Assembly: GCF_001613425.1 (NCBI RefSeq)
Contig: NZ_BDCI01000041.1
Span: 1-64,000, forward strand
Direction of reading: 5' to 3'
DNA from: Nocardia vulneris
GTDB lineage: Bacteria; Actinomycetota; Actinomycetes; Mycobacteriales; Mycobacteriaceae
DNA length: 64,000 nt
Positions 8,112 to 16,675 of the stretch are shown here, in pieces. The number at the start of each line of letters is the position of its first letter. Position 1 is the stretch's first letter. Position numbers and translations under genes: made by a program. The notes below the pieces were generated by a model. The model had not been told where the DNA came from and searched no databases. It saw nothing but the letters and a program-made list of their open reading frames with translations.

Positions 8112-9248
8112 TCAGCATGATGTGTAGCTCGTGTGAACGGTCGGGCCGAGGGTGGCTATCCGGGTTCCTATTCGGGTGAGGAGGTGGGCGGTGAGGGTGG
8201 GGTTGTGGGCGGTGTCGGTGGGGGTGAGGTCGGTGAGGGTGTAGACGTGGGTGAAACCGGCTCGGGGCCAGTGGGTTCGGGGGAGGTCGCTGCGGCCGGC
8301 GACGGCTATGACGGGGGTGGGGGCGGCGCGATGGGCGATGACGGCGGGGAGTTTGCCGCGTTCGGTTTGCTGGTCGAGGCGGCCTTCGCCGGTGACGATC
8401 AGGTCGGCGGTGGCGCGGTGCCGGTCGAAGTCGAGTAGGTCGAGGAAGTAGTCGGCGCCGGAGAGCGGATGGGCGCCGAGGAGCAGGGCGGCGAAGCCGA
8501 CGCCGCCTGCGCTGCCTGCTCCCGGAGTCGCGGCGAGGGCCGTGGCTTGGGGAAAACCGTTGTGGGACAGCGTCTGTACGAACCGGTGCAGGTCTGCGTC
8601 GAGGCGGCGCACCTGCGCGGGGGTCGCGCCCTTCTGCGGGCCGTAGACGGCGGCCGCACCGTCGGGTCCGGTGAGCGGGTTGGTGACATCGGAGGCGAGC
8701 ACCAACTCGACGGTGGGCAGGCGCACCGCCGCGGACACGTCGACCGCGGCGATGTCGAGTAGTGCACGACCACTCGGCGGCAGCACCCGCCCGGCGGCAT
8801 CGGTGAACCGGAACCCCATGGCGGTCAACAACCCCATGCCGCCGTCGGTGCTCGCGCTGCCACCGAGCGCCAGGACGATCCGTCGCGGCTGGAACCGCAG
8901 CGCCTGCCGAAGCGCTTGTCCCAGGCCGAGACTCGACGCGTCGAGCGGCCGGAGCCGCCCGCCGGGCAGGGTGGCGAGTCCGCAGGTATTCGCGACCTCG
9001 ACGACGGCGGTGTCGCCGCGCAGGGCGATCAGGCCCTGCCGCGGCGTCCCGGTCGCGCCCGCGACGGTGACCGGCACGGCCTCGAAGCCGGCGGCGACGG
9101 CGGCGTCGACACTGCCGTCGCCGCCGTCGGCGAGCGGCAACGCCCGGCACTCGGCCCCGGAGGCGCTGAGCCCCAGGACAAGACAGCGGGCCACCTCGGC
9201 GGCGGACAGGCTGCCCTTGAACTTGTCGGGCGCGACCAGCACTCTCAT
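8112..9248 (-). CDS. Glycerate 2-kinase (GlxK/GarK family), tartrate-operon copy
   Basis: 378 residues, starting MRVLVAPDKFKGSL. It has the same signatures as the copy at 244-1437 (LADGGDGSVDA, LALGGSASTDGG, ASDVTNPLTG, VYGPQKGA, VTGEGRLD) but is clearly diverged, so it is an old paralogue. Its ATG overlaps the TGA of the upstream transporter gene (ATGA). In this operon glycerate would come from decarboxylating reduction of meso-tartrate by the tartrate dehydrogenase, and the kinase would deliver 2-phosphoglycerate. The last gene of its operon. Confidence 0.9.
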   Translation of the reverse strand: MRVLVAPDKFKGSLSAAEVARCLVLGLSASGAECRALPLADGGDGSVDAAVAAGFEAVPVTVAGATGTPRQGLIALRGDTAVVEVANTCGLATLPGGRLRPLDASSLGLGQALRQALRFQPRRIVLALGGSASTDGGMGLLTAMGFRFTDAAGRVLPPSGRALLDIAAVDVSAAVRLPTVELVLASDVTNPLTGPDGAAAVYGPQKGATPAQVRRLDADLHRFVQTLSHNGFPQATALAATPGAGSAGGVGFAALLLGAHPLSGADYFLDLLDFDRHRATADLIVTGEGRLDQQTERGKLPAVIAHRAAPTPVIAVAGRSDLPRTHWPRAGFTHVYTLTDLTPTDTAHNPTLTAHLLTRIGTRIATLGPTVHTSYTSC

Positions 9249-10546
9249 CCTTGCCACACCTTGATCAGCGCGGCCGCCGAGATGACCGTGGTGACGCCGC
9301 CGATCCGGGTCGAGATCTGCGCGAACGGCATGAGATTCATCCGGTTCGACGCGGAAAGGATGGCCACGTCGCCGGTTCCACCGAGGCCGCTGTGGCACAC
9401 GGTGACCAGCGCGGCGTCCACCGGATACATGCCGATGGCGCGGCCGACGACATAGCCGGTGGCGGCCATCGACAGGACAACGGCGACGCAGGCGATCACA
9501 TACCCCACCGACAGCACGCCGATGATGCTCTGCAACGGCAGGTACAGCAGGCCGAGCCCGATCATCGTGGGGTAGATGAAATGTTTCGAGATGACGGTAT
9601 AGACACCGCGCACGCTGTCCTCGACCACCGGCGGAAAGACGCCGAACAGTTTGCACAGCACCGACATGATGATCACCAGCACCGGCGCGGGCAGGTGCAC
9701 CGCGTGCTCCAGCAGGGTGGCGAGCACGAACATGCCACAGATGAGCAGCACGCCGAGCGCGTGATTGCGCGGGGGCGCGGCCGGATCGCGCGGGGCGGGT
9801 TCCGCGGGGCCGGTATCGGCGGACGGCACCTTCACCAACTGCCCGCCACCGTCGAGGTGTGGACGGCGATCGCCGAGGCGGCGCAGCACGCCCGCCGTGA
9901 TGACCGCGGCGATATTGCCGATGATCGCCGCGGGAATGAGTTCGGCGACGAAATCGGCCTGCTGCCCGCCGAGCGCCGACGCGTAGGCCGACGACAGCGG
10001 AATGACACCCTCGCCGATGCCGCCGCCGATGATCGGCACGACGATGTAGAACAGCGCGCGATGGAAGCCGTAGCCGAACGCCATGGCGACCGCGATCCCC
10101 ACCGACACCGCGATCACGGTGCCGAGCAGCAGCGGCGGGAAGATGCGGATCAGCCCGCCGATCATCACCTTTCGGCTCATGCCGAGGATGCTGCCGACCA
10201 CCAGCGTGCAGATGACGAAATACAGGAAGTTGGCCTGCTTCATCAGCGCACTCGCCGCAGCGAGCGTGTTCTCGTCGAAAGCGCCGAGGTACACCAGAAT
10301 CGAGGGCACCATCAGGCAGATCAACGCGCCGCCACCGATTTTCGAGATGACCGGCAGCCGGTTGCCGAGCGGGCCGAGCAGCATGCCGAGCCCGACGATC
10401 ACCGCGAGCCCGCCGATCATGTTCTCGGGTATGGCATCGAAGAAGCCAGCGGCGAGCACGCCCGCGGTCAGCACCACCGGCACGAGCAGCGGGATACCGT
10501 CGAGCGCGGGCGCGGGGAACGAACGGGGCCGGGCGTCGAGTTTCAT
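9245..10546 (-). CDS. 2-hydroxycarboxylate transporter (CitS/MaeN family)
   Basis: 433 residues, about 11 hydrophobic segments. The 2-HCT family hallmarks are present: two GGxG re-entrant loop motifs, GGGIGEGVIPLS at about residue 185 and GLGGTGDVAILSASNRMNLM near the C-terminus, the latter followed by FAQISTRIGG. Characterised members are Na+ or H+ symporters for citrate or malate. Sitting between tartrate dehydrogenase and glycerate kinase with ATGA overlaps on both sides, it most likely imports tartrate or a similar hydroxy-dicarboxylate; that substrate is an inference. The ATG at 10546 overlaps the upstream stop, and a charged DRRPHLDGGG loop lies mid-protein. Confidence 0.9.
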   Translation of the reverse strand: MKLDARPRSFPAPALDGIPLLVPVVLTAGVLAAGFFDAIPENMIGGLAVIVGLGMLLGPLGNRLPVISKIGGGALICLMVPSILVYLGAFDENTLAAASALMKQANFLYFVICTLVVGSILGMSRKVMIGGLIRIFPPLLLGTVIAVSVGIAVAMAFGYGFHRALFYIVVPIIGGGIGEGVIPLSSAYASALGGQQADFVAELIPAAIIGNIAAVITAGVLRRLGDRRPHLDGGGQLVKVPSADTGPAEPAPRDPAAPPRNHALGVLLICGMFVLATLLEHAVHLPAPVLVIIMSVLCKLFGVFPPVVEDSVRGVYTVISKHFIYPTMIGLGLLYLPLQSIIGVLSVGYVIACVAVVLSMAATGYVVGRAIGMYPVDAALVTVCHSGLGGTGDVAILSASNRMNLMPFAQISTRIGGVTTVISAAALIKVWQG

Positions 10547-11649
10547 GATCGCCTCGCCGCGGTCATCGAGGTGGCCGCCTCGAGCTGCGCGCACACCAGG
10601 GCACCGAAGGACGCCGTGGTCCCGGATCCACCCATATCCGGTGTCATCGCGGACCTGTCCTGGACGAGTGCCGCTTCGACGGCGGCGAGCACCGCCGCGG
10701 CGGCCTCGTCTTCGCCCAGGTGCTCGAGCATCATCGCGCCGCTCCAGATCTGGCCGATGGGGTTGGCGATCCCCAGCCCGGCGATATCGGGCGCCGAGCC
10801 GTGCACCGGCTCGAACAGGCTCGGAAAACGCCGCTCGGGGTTGATGTTCCCGCTCGGCGCGATGCCGATGGTGCCGGTGCAGGCGGGCCCGAGATCGGAC
10901 AGGATATCGCCGAAGAGATTGCTCGCGACCACCACATCGAACCAGTCCGGGTGCAAGACGAAATTCGCCGTCAGAATATCGATGTGGTACTTGTCCACCG
11001 CCACGTCGGGATAACTGCCCGCCATGTTCGCGACGCGCTCGTCCCAATAGGGCATGGAGATGGAAATACCGTTGCTCTTGGTGGCGGAGGTGAGATGCCG
11101 TTTCGGTCGGCGTTGCGCTAGTTCGAACGCGTACTTCAGGATTCGGTCGACACCGGTGCGGGTCATCACGGTCTCCTGCAGTACCGTTTCCCGGTCGGTG
11201 CCCTCGAAGATCTTGCCGCCCACGCTCGAGTATTCGCCCTCCGTGTTCTCCCGGACCACGTAGAAGTCGACGTCGCCGGGCCGCCGGCCCGCGAGCGGGC
11301 TGCTGATACCCGGTAGCAGCCGGACCGGGCGCAGGCTCACGTACTGGTCGAAATGGCGGCGGAACTGCAGCAGGCTGCCCCACAGCGAGATGTGGTCGGG
11401 CACCACCTCGGGCCAGCCGACGGCGCCGAAGAAGAGCGCGTCGAAGGCGGACAGCTGATCGAACCAGCCGTCCGGCAGCATTTTCCCGGTCGCCGTGTAG
11501 TAGTCCGCGCTCGCGAAATCGAACTCGGTGATATCCAGGGTGAAGTCGAATGCGGCCGCCGCGGCCGCGAGAACTCGAATTCCCTGCGGCACGACTTCCT
11601 TGCCGATGCCGTCGCCCGGAATGACAGCAATTCGGTGTGTGGCACCCAT
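10543..11649 (-). CDS. ttuC: Tartrate dehydrogenase/decarboxylase (TtuC-like; D-malate dehydrogenase family)
   Basis: 368 residues of the isocitrate/isopropylmalate dehydrogenase superfamily. Motifs: VIPGDGIGKEVV at the N-terminus, VVRENTEGEYSSVGG, TSATKSNGISISMPYW, KYHIDILTANFV, SNLFGDILSDLGPACTG and EPVHGSAPDIAG. These details match tartrate dehydrogenases rather than LeuB. Known members oxidise (+)-tartrate and D-malate and convert meso-tartrate to D-glycerate and CO2, which fits the glycerate kinase downstream. D-malate dehydrogenase (DmlA) is the main alternative. First gene of a three-gene operon, divergent from a LysR gene. Confidence 0.88.
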   Translation of the reverse strand: MGATHRIAVIPGDGIGKEVVPQGIRVLAAAAAAFDFTLDITEFDFASADYYTATGKMLPDGWFDQLSAFDALFFGAVGWPEVVPDHISLWGSLLQFRRHFDQYVSLRPVRLLPGISSPLAGRRPGDVDFYVVRENTEGEYSSVGGKIFEGTDRETVLQETVMTRTGVDRILKYAFELAQRRPKRHLTSATKSNGISISMPYWDERVANMAGSYPDVAVDKYHIDILTANFVLHPDWFDVVVASNLFGDILSDLGPACTGTIGIAPSGNINPERRFPSLFEPVHGSAPDIAGLGIANPIGQIWSGAMMLEHLGEDEAAAAVLAAVEAALVQDRSAMTPDMGGSGTTASFGALVCAQLEAATSMTAARRS

Positions 11650-11739
11650 CGTCGCGTGCTCCGATCTTCTTGGTAACGAGACGTTCTCAACGGTAGGCTC
11701 GGATATTCCGCGGCAAAAGCACGGAACGCGCAAGAGACT

Positions 11740-11756
11740 TTTTCCCGAAAGGAAAA
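11740..11756. promoter_or_regulatory. Candidate LysR binding palindrome
   Basis: TTTTCC-CGAAA-GGAAAA lies in the 123-base region between ttuC and the divergent lysR, 17 bases before the lysR start. A second, shorter symmetry (GAGA-CGT-TCTC) lies at about 11680-11690. LysR regulators usually bind such dyads between divergent genes; assignment is by position. Confidence 0.45.
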
Positions 11757-11772
11757 GACGAAGGAGGTCGCC

Positions 11773-12723
11773 GTGTACGGTGCGTCCACCGACGACGTGA
11801 CGTTTTTCGACATCGTCGCGCGCTCGCGCAGCCTGACCGAGGCGGCCAGGGAGTTCGGCATCTCGGTGTCGTCGGTGAGCAAGCGGCTCGCGCAGATGGA
11901 GGCCCGGCTCGGGGTGGTGCTGGTGCAGCGCAGTACGCGCAGGCTGACGCTGACCCCGGAGGGGGAGCGGTATGCGGCGGGCGCCGCGGTGATCGCCGCG
12001 CAGCTCGAGGAACTGGAGGACTCGATTGCCGAGCAGCGCCACGATCTGCGCGGGCGGGTGCACCTGCGGTCGACGATCGGCCTGGGCCGCGCGCACATCG
12101 CGCCGCTGGTCGCGGATTTCGTCGAGCGGCACCCGTCGGTGCAGGTGGATCTGGAGCTGTCCGCGCTGCCGCTGACCATCGCGGGCACCGGGTATGACGT
12201 CGCTATTCGCGTTGGCACACTGCAGGATTCACGACTGACCGCGACCAGGCTGTGGGTCAATCGGCGGGTGGTGTGCGCGGCCCCGGAGTATGTGCGCAGG
12301 CACGGCATGCCCGCCACGGTGAAGGAGTTGGCCGAGCACAACTGCATCATCTTGCGGGAGAACGAATCCGACTACGCGCTGTGGCGGTTCGAGAGCGCGG
12401 GAAAGGAACTCGCGGTCCGGGTGGCGGGGAACCTGATCAGCAACGACGGCGACGTGATCACCCGCTGGTGTCTGGAGGGTCGCGGGCTGGTCATGCGGTC
12501 GCGCTGGCACGTCGATCCGCTGCTGAAGGACGGGTCGCTGGTTCAGGTGTTGCCCGAGCTGGAAACGCCGCCCGCGGACATCTACGCGGTATACGCGGCC
12601 GCCGCTCCGTTACCACGCCGGACCAGGGCGGTGATCGATCATCTGAAGGCGGGGCTCGGCCGCCGGATCACCGCGGCGGCGGGCGGACCCGATCCGCAGG
12701 GCGCGCCGAACGCGGCCCGCTAG
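11773..12723 (+). CDS. LysR family regulator, probably of the tartrate operon
   Basis: 316 residues with a GTG start 6 bases after a strong AAGGAGG site. The N-terminal winged helix-turn-helix (about residues 8-65: FFDIVARSRSLTEAAREFG, then SVSSVSKRLAQMEARLGV) is typical of LysR proteins, followed by a periplasmic-binding-protein-like effector domain. Divergent placement next to ttuC mirrors ttuA/ttuC and dmlR/dmlA arrangements, so it is likely an activator responding to tartrate or malate. The effector is inferred. Confidence 0.88.
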   Translation: MYGASTDDVTFFDIVARSRSLTEAAREFGISVSSVSKRLAQMEARLGVVLVQRSTRRLTLTPEGERYAAGAAVIAAQLEELEDSIAEQRHDLRGRVHLRSTIGLGRAHIAPLVADFVERHPSVQVDLELSALPLTIAGTGYDVAIRVGTLQDSRLTATRLWVNRRVVCAAPEYVRRHGMPATVKELAEHNCIILRENESDYALWRFESAGKELAVRVAGNLISNDGDVITRWCLEGRGLVMRSRWHVDPLLKDGSLVQVLPELETPPADIYAVYAAAAPLPRRTRAVIDHLKAGLGRRITAAAGGPDPQGAPNAAR

Positions 12724-12761
12724 CCCGCGCTCGACGCAAAAGCCCTGTTCTACAGCATCTT

Positions 12762-13193
12762 TCAGGCGTACAGCGCGACGAACTTGTCCAGCGACCGCTC
12801 GATGTCACCCTTCACCGCGCGCGCCACGCCGGCGCCGATCGGCCCGAACAGCGGTCGTCCGCCGAGTTCGATGTCGACGGTCACCTCCGACCCGGTGCCC
12901 TTCGGCGCGACCAGCAATTCGAGCCCCAGCTTGGTACCGCCCTTGCCCGCCCCGGTGAGCAGCAACCGGCTCGGCGGCTCGGCGGCCTTTACCGTCCAGG
13001 TCACCCGGTTGCGCAGCCCTTTCACCGAGGCCACGCCGACCAGCTGGGTGCCGACGGTGAGCTGCTCCGGTACCTCGCTGCGCCACGCCTCGTGCATCGT
13101 CAGCCACTTGTCGAGGTCGGCCAGGTTGGACGTGTGCGACCACGCGTCCTCCGGTGAGATCGGCACATCGACGGACACCTTCAGCTTTGCCAT
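12762..13193 (-). CDS. SRPBCC protein of the Rv0910 toxin-like family
   Basis: 143 residues, start MAKLKVSVDVPISPEDAW. It aligns by eye along its whole length with mycobacterial Rv0910 (MAKL.., EAWRSEVPEQL, VKG..NRVTWTV, ELGGRPLFGPIGAGVARA, DIERSLDKFV), a START/Bet v1-like fold annotated as the toxin of the Rv0909-Rv0910 pair. No Rv0909-like small antitoxin frame is visible on either side, so it may act alone as a lipid- or ligand-binding protein. The toxin label comes from family naming; no toxicity is implied by the sequence. Confidence 0.75.
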   Translation of the reverse strand: MAKLKVSVDVPISPEDAWSHTSNLADLDKWLTMHEAWRSEVPEQLTVGTQLVGVASVKGLRNRVTWTVKAAEPPSRLLLTGAGKGGTKLGLELLVAPKGTGSEVTVDIELGGRPLFGPIGAGVARAVKGDIERSLDKFVALYA

Positions 13194-13872
13194 GGCGGCA
13201 TAGTATCCGGTACCGGCAGTCTGGGTTACCCGCGCGGCGGCTGGACGGCATTGTCCGGGTCGCCTCGAGTCCTGCGATGCCGGCGGCGTCGCGCCCGACC
13301 GGCGACTTCCGGGCAACCATGCAGGTCGCGTCGGGTAGACCGACCGGTCCGTAACTCGTCCATAGCAAACTGGACGGACCAGCTAACTTTCGGGCAAAAG
13401 CAAACCGAATGTCCTGTTGCAGGCCTGTTTCCGGCTGTCGGCTAGGTAGGCATGGTTGACAGAATGCGCGAGATGTGCGGCGGCACGAATAGATCGGATG
13501 ATGTGTCCTCTATCGGCACCGGGGAAACACCCCTGGTCACTGCGTGGCTAGCGGCCGTGATCGCCAGGGGCGCAGCATTATTGCGCATTCGTGTGCGGTA
13601 GTCACCTCTTGTCTGCAAACGCAATCATGTGAGTGGATCGGGCGAGACTTGGTTGCATTGCTGCTAATGTCGGGTCGTCGGGTTCTGGTAACCGTTCGGA
13701 CACAATCCGTTCGGTCGGCGATCGACCGTGGAATCGCCTGCCCCGCGGGCACTGTGAGGCAAGAGCAGAACGGCCTCCGCAGTGCGCGCAGGGTCTCCGG
13801 TCCTCCGACGTGGACCAGATCCGACCAGGGATGTGCATGGTCGGCGTCGCGAGGAAGGCGAGACGAAGCACG
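13194..13872. other. Long untranslated region upstream of the conservon
   Basis: About 680 bases between two divergent genes without a convincing gene. A TTGACA hexamer at 13456-13461 has no good -10 at 17-bp spacing. Frames across it are Arg/Ser/Gly-rich with no domain. It may hold the conservon promoter and a long leader. Confidence 0.5.
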
Positions 13873-13920
13873 ATGACGGAGAGTCGATTCCTCGGCGCCA
13901 TTCGACGACGAAAGAACTGA
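13873..13920 (+). CDS. Possible 15-residue leader ORF coupled to cvnA
   Basis: ATG at 13873 encodes MTESRFLGAIRRRKN, and its TGA shares a base with the cvnA ATG (TGATG). A GAGGAAGGCGAG purine run lies about 10-20 bases upstream. cvnA itself has no other obvious ribosome binding site, so translation could be coupled through this short frame. It may also be the tail of a longer non-functional frame. Confidence 0.3.
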   Translation: MTESRFLGAIRRRKN

Positions 13921-15320
13921 TGAATCAAGATATCGCCGTGGTGCTTGCCTGGATCCTCGCCGCCGCTCTGCTGGTTGCGATAGCGGTGGCGCTGTACGCA
14001 TTCCAGTATGCGAAACAACAGCGAGCCAGAGCCGAAGCACTCGCCAGAGAGCAGCGAGCCATCGATGAGACCGTCGAGCGGTTCGCCACGAACACGATGC
14101 CCGCGGTCACCGAGTCGATCAGACGTTTCGACACCCAGCCGCCCACCGTCGAGGTACCGCCCGGTCTGGAGAACTCCCGGCTGGCCCAGGTGCTGCGCTG
14201 GATCGCCGAGCGGTACGCCGACGATCTGAGCCTGCTGCGGTCCGAGACCAGGGAGCAGGCCAATCACGAGGCGCAGCAGGCGATCGGCGCCGCCGAGGGC
14301 AAGGTCCGCGAGGAGGTGTCGGGCGCGTCGCGGCAGGCGACCAGCGCCGCCGTGCGCTCGTTCGGCACCTCGGTGGTCAGCCTCGGCGCCGACGTGAGCC
14401 AGGTGGTGAGCTCCGCGCTGCGCGAACACCGCAACGACGAGGTCTACGAGACACTCACCCGGATCGACCACACCGTCCAGCAGATGATCCGCCAGGCGCA
14501 GTCCTACGTGATCGTCTGCGGTGGCCTGCCGGGCCGGCGCTGGCCCGCCCAGTCGCTCACCGACGTGGTCGGCGGCGCCATCGGCCGCGTCCGCGACTAC
14601 CTGCGGGTGCGCCCCAATCAGCTCGACCGGGTGGTGATCAGCCGGGCGGTGGAGCCGCTCGTGCACACCCTGGCCACCCTGCTCGACAACGCGCTGCGCT
14701 ATTCTCCGCCAACGTCTTTCGTGGACGTGAGTTTCCAGGAAGGGCACCACGGCGTCACCGTGATCATCGACGACGCCGGTGTCCGGATGAACGCCGAACA
14801 GATGGAGGAGGCCCGGCAGGTGCTCGCGCACGAGCGCTCGGTCGACATCCATCAGCTCGGCCCCTCGCCCAAGGTCGGTTTCCCCGGCATCGCCGCACTG
14901 GCCCGTCGCTACGGCTTCACCGTCTACATCGACGGCCCCAACGTCTACGGCGGCATGCGGGCGATGGTCTATATCCCCGAGGCGCTGCTGATGACCCAGC
15001 AGCCCGGTCAGGACGTGGTGCCCGCGCACGAGCAGCCCGCCGCCGAGGTCGCCCCGCCGCCCGCGCCCGCCCCGGTGCCCGCCGCGCGCGAGCCGCAGCG
15101 TGAAGAGCCCAGCGAGAGTGAGCAATTCGCCGTGCACGAGATCACCAGCGGCGGTCTACCGAAGCGCCGCCGCCGTACCGTCGCCTTAGCTCCGGTCGGG
15201 CCGCGTACCGAGCCGGGACTGGCCCGCCCCGATGTCGCCGCCGCCTGGCACACCGGCTCCCAGAGCGGCCGTGCCGCCGCCACCGATCACTCCGAGCACA
15301 CCGAAGGGATGACATCCTGA
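13920..15320 (+). CDS. cvnA: Conservon sensor kinase-like protein CvnA
   Basis: 466 residues. One N-terminal membrane helix (about residues 5-27) is followed by a helical region (to about 200) and a GHKL ATPase domain. The N-box is LLDNALRYSPP and the G-box region is IIDDAGVRM, but there is no conserved phospho-accepting histidine domain. The C-terminal about 110 residues are Pro/Ala-rich and probably disordered. In conservons CvnA forms a membrane complex with the roadblock protein CvnB, DUF742 protein CvnC and GTPase CvnD, a prokaryotic analogue of G-protein signalling. It overlaps cvnB by ATGA. Confidence 0.9.
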   Translation: MNQDIAVVLAWILAAALLVAIAVALYAFQYAKQQRARAEALAREQRAIDETVERFATNTMPAVTESIRRFDTQPPTVEVPPGLENSRLAQVLRWIAERYADDLSLLRSETREQANHEAQQAIGAAEGKVREEVSGASRQATSAAVRSFGTSVVSLGADVSQVVSSALREHRNDEVYETLTRIDHTVQQMIRQAQSYVIVCGGLPGRRWPAQSLTDVVGGAIGRVRDYLRVRPNQLDRVVISRAVEPLVHTLATLLDNALRYSPPTSFVDVSFQEGHHGVTVIIDDAGVRMNAEQMEEARQVLAHERSVDIHQLGPSPKVGFPGIAALARRYGFTVYIDGPNVYGGMRAMVYIPEALLMTQQPGQDVVPAHEQPAAEVAPPPAPAPVPAAREPQREEPSESEQFAVHEITSGGLPKRRRRTVALAPVGPRTEPGLARPDVAAAWHTGSQSGRAAATDHSEHTEGMTS

Positions 15321-15745
15321 TGGGCACCCCCGTGACCGACAGCAGCAACAAGCTCGGCTGGCTACTCGACGATCTCAACGTTCCCGGCGTCAGATTCTCG
15401 GTCTTACTGTCCGAGGACGGTCTGCGGATCGCGCATTCGCCGGGTATCGAGCGCGACGAGGCCGAGCGATTCTCCGCCGCGGCGTCGGGGCTGCGGTCCC
15501 TCGGTAAGGCGCTCGGCGAGTTCTGCGGCGACGCGAACAACGGTGTGCGACAGAACATGACCGAATACGACCAGGGCATGATCCTGATCACCGCGGCGGG
15601 CGAGGGCGCGCTGCTCGGCGTCGCGACCACCACCGAGATCGACATCGCCCTCATCGCGCACCGGATGAACGAGCTGGCCGGCCGGGTCGGGCATGAACTG
15701 GGCAGCCAGCCCCGCAGGCGTGTCGATGGTGGCGAATTGCCATGA
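15320..15745 (+). CDS. cvnB: Conservon roadblock/LC7 protein CvnB
   Basis: 141 residues. A Roadblock/LC7 domain fills most of the protein (LGWLLDDLNVPGVRFSVLLSEDGL, then GMILITAAGEGALLGVATT), as in MglB-like regulators that act on small Ras-like GTPases. It probably contacts the GTPase CvnD. ATGA overlaps on both sides place it in one translationally coupled operon with cvnA and cvnC. Confidence 0.93.
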   Translation: MGTPVTDSSNKLGWLLDDLNVPGVRFSVLLSEDGLRIAHSPGIERDEAERFSAAASGLRSLGKALGEFCGDANNGVRQNMTEYDQGMILITAAGEGALLGVATTTEIDIALIAHRMNELAGRVGHELGSQPRRRVDGGELP

Positions 15746-16095
15746 CACCACGGTCCCGGCGTGATCCCGACCTGGTTCGGGCATACGTGCGCACCGGGGG
15801 ACGTACCCGTCCCACTCGTGAGCTGGACCTGGTCACTTTGGTCCGCGCGGCCAAGGACCCGGCGCCGGGTGCCACACCCGACACACGCCGGGTCATGAAT
15901 CTCTGCAGCCGCCGGGGTGCGCTGTCGATCGCCGAGATCGCCGCGTACCTCGACCTGCCGCCGTCCGTCGTGAAGATCGTCGCGGCCGACCTCATGGACA
16001 GCGGCCACCTTGTCTCACCTACCCCGGCGGAAAACCTGCCGGAGATCGCTCTGCTGGAGGAGGTACTCAATGGGCTCCGTGCTCTCGCCGTCTGA
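15742..16095 (+). CDS. cvnC: Conservon DUF742 protein CvnC
   Basis: 117 residues of the DUF742 family: LVRAYVRTGGRT.P near the N-terminus and a winged-helix-like segment (SIAEIAAYLDLPPSVVKIVAADLMDSG) at about residues 60-90. Its role in the conservon complex is not well defined in general. ATGA overlap with cvnB; the 3' end overlaps cvnD by 26 bases. Confidence 0.92.
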   Translation: MTPRSRRDPDLVRAYVRTGGRTRPTRELDLVTLVRAAKDPAPGATPDTRRVMNLCSRRGALSIAEIAAYLDLPPSVVKIVAADLMDSGHLVSPTPAENLPEIALLEEVLNGLRALAV

Positions 16096-16675
16096 TCGCC
16101 CAGTCGACTATGTGCCGGAGACCGTTACCCGTTCCGTAAAGCTTTTGGTGGCAGGCAATTTCGGGGTCGGTAAGACCACCTTCGTGAGCAGCGTCTCGGA
16201 GATCAAGCCGCTGCGCACGGAGGAGACGATCACCGAGGCCAGCGTCGGCGTCGACGACATGGCGGGCCTGCCCGGTAAATCGCAGACGACCGTCGCGATG
16301 GATTTCGGGCGCATCACCCTCAGCCCGAAACTCGCGCTCTACCTGTTCGGCACGCCGGGCCAGCAGCGGTTCGTCCCGCTGTGGGAAGAGCTGGCCCGCG
16401 GCGCGCTCGGCGCGCTGGTGCTCGTCGACACGCGGCGCATCGAGAAATCCGACGAGGTGCTCTCGGTGCTCGAGGAGCGTGGCGTGCCGTATTCGGTGGC
16501 GGTCAACCAGTTCGAAGGTGCCAGGAACTATCCGCTCAGCGAGGTTCGCGACGCGCTGGACCTGGCTCCCGACACCCCGCTCACCTCCTTGGACGCACGT
16601 GACAGAGGCACGTGCCTGCGCTCCCTGATCACGCTCGTCGAATTCCTGTTCCAGCGTCTGGAGTCACGTCTTTGA
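16070..16675 (+). CDS. cvnD: Conservon Ras-like GTPase CvnD
   Basis: 201 residues. The P-loop is GNFGVGKTT (about residues 29-37), the G3 motif is GTPGQQRF, and a VNQFEGA segment stands where G4 (NKxD) would be, as usual for conservon GTPases of the ATP/GTP-binding MglA/Arf-like type. The start at 16070 lies inside cvnC after GGAGGAGG, a strong ribosome binding site. Its stop overlaps the next gene as TTGA. Confidence 0.93.
   Translation: MGSVLSPSDRPVDYVPETVTRSVKLLVAGNFGVGKTTFVSSVSEIKPLRTEETITEASVGVDDMAGLPGKSQTTVAMDFGRITLSPKLALYLFGTPGQQRFVPLWEELARGALGALVLVDTRRIEKSDEVLSVLEERGVPYSVAVNQFEGARNYPLSEVRDALDLAPDTPLTSLDARDRGTCLRSLITLVEFLFQRLESRL

Noticed and set aside
13456..13461. TTGACA as a sigma-70 type -35 for the conservon
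   Set aside because: No -10 at 16-18 bp, and the distance to cvnA is 459 bases.
13602..15137. 511-residue minus-strand frame across cvnA
   Set aside because: It is the antisense of a clear conservon gene, rich in His, Arg and Gly with no recognisable domain; long shadow frames are common at this GC content.
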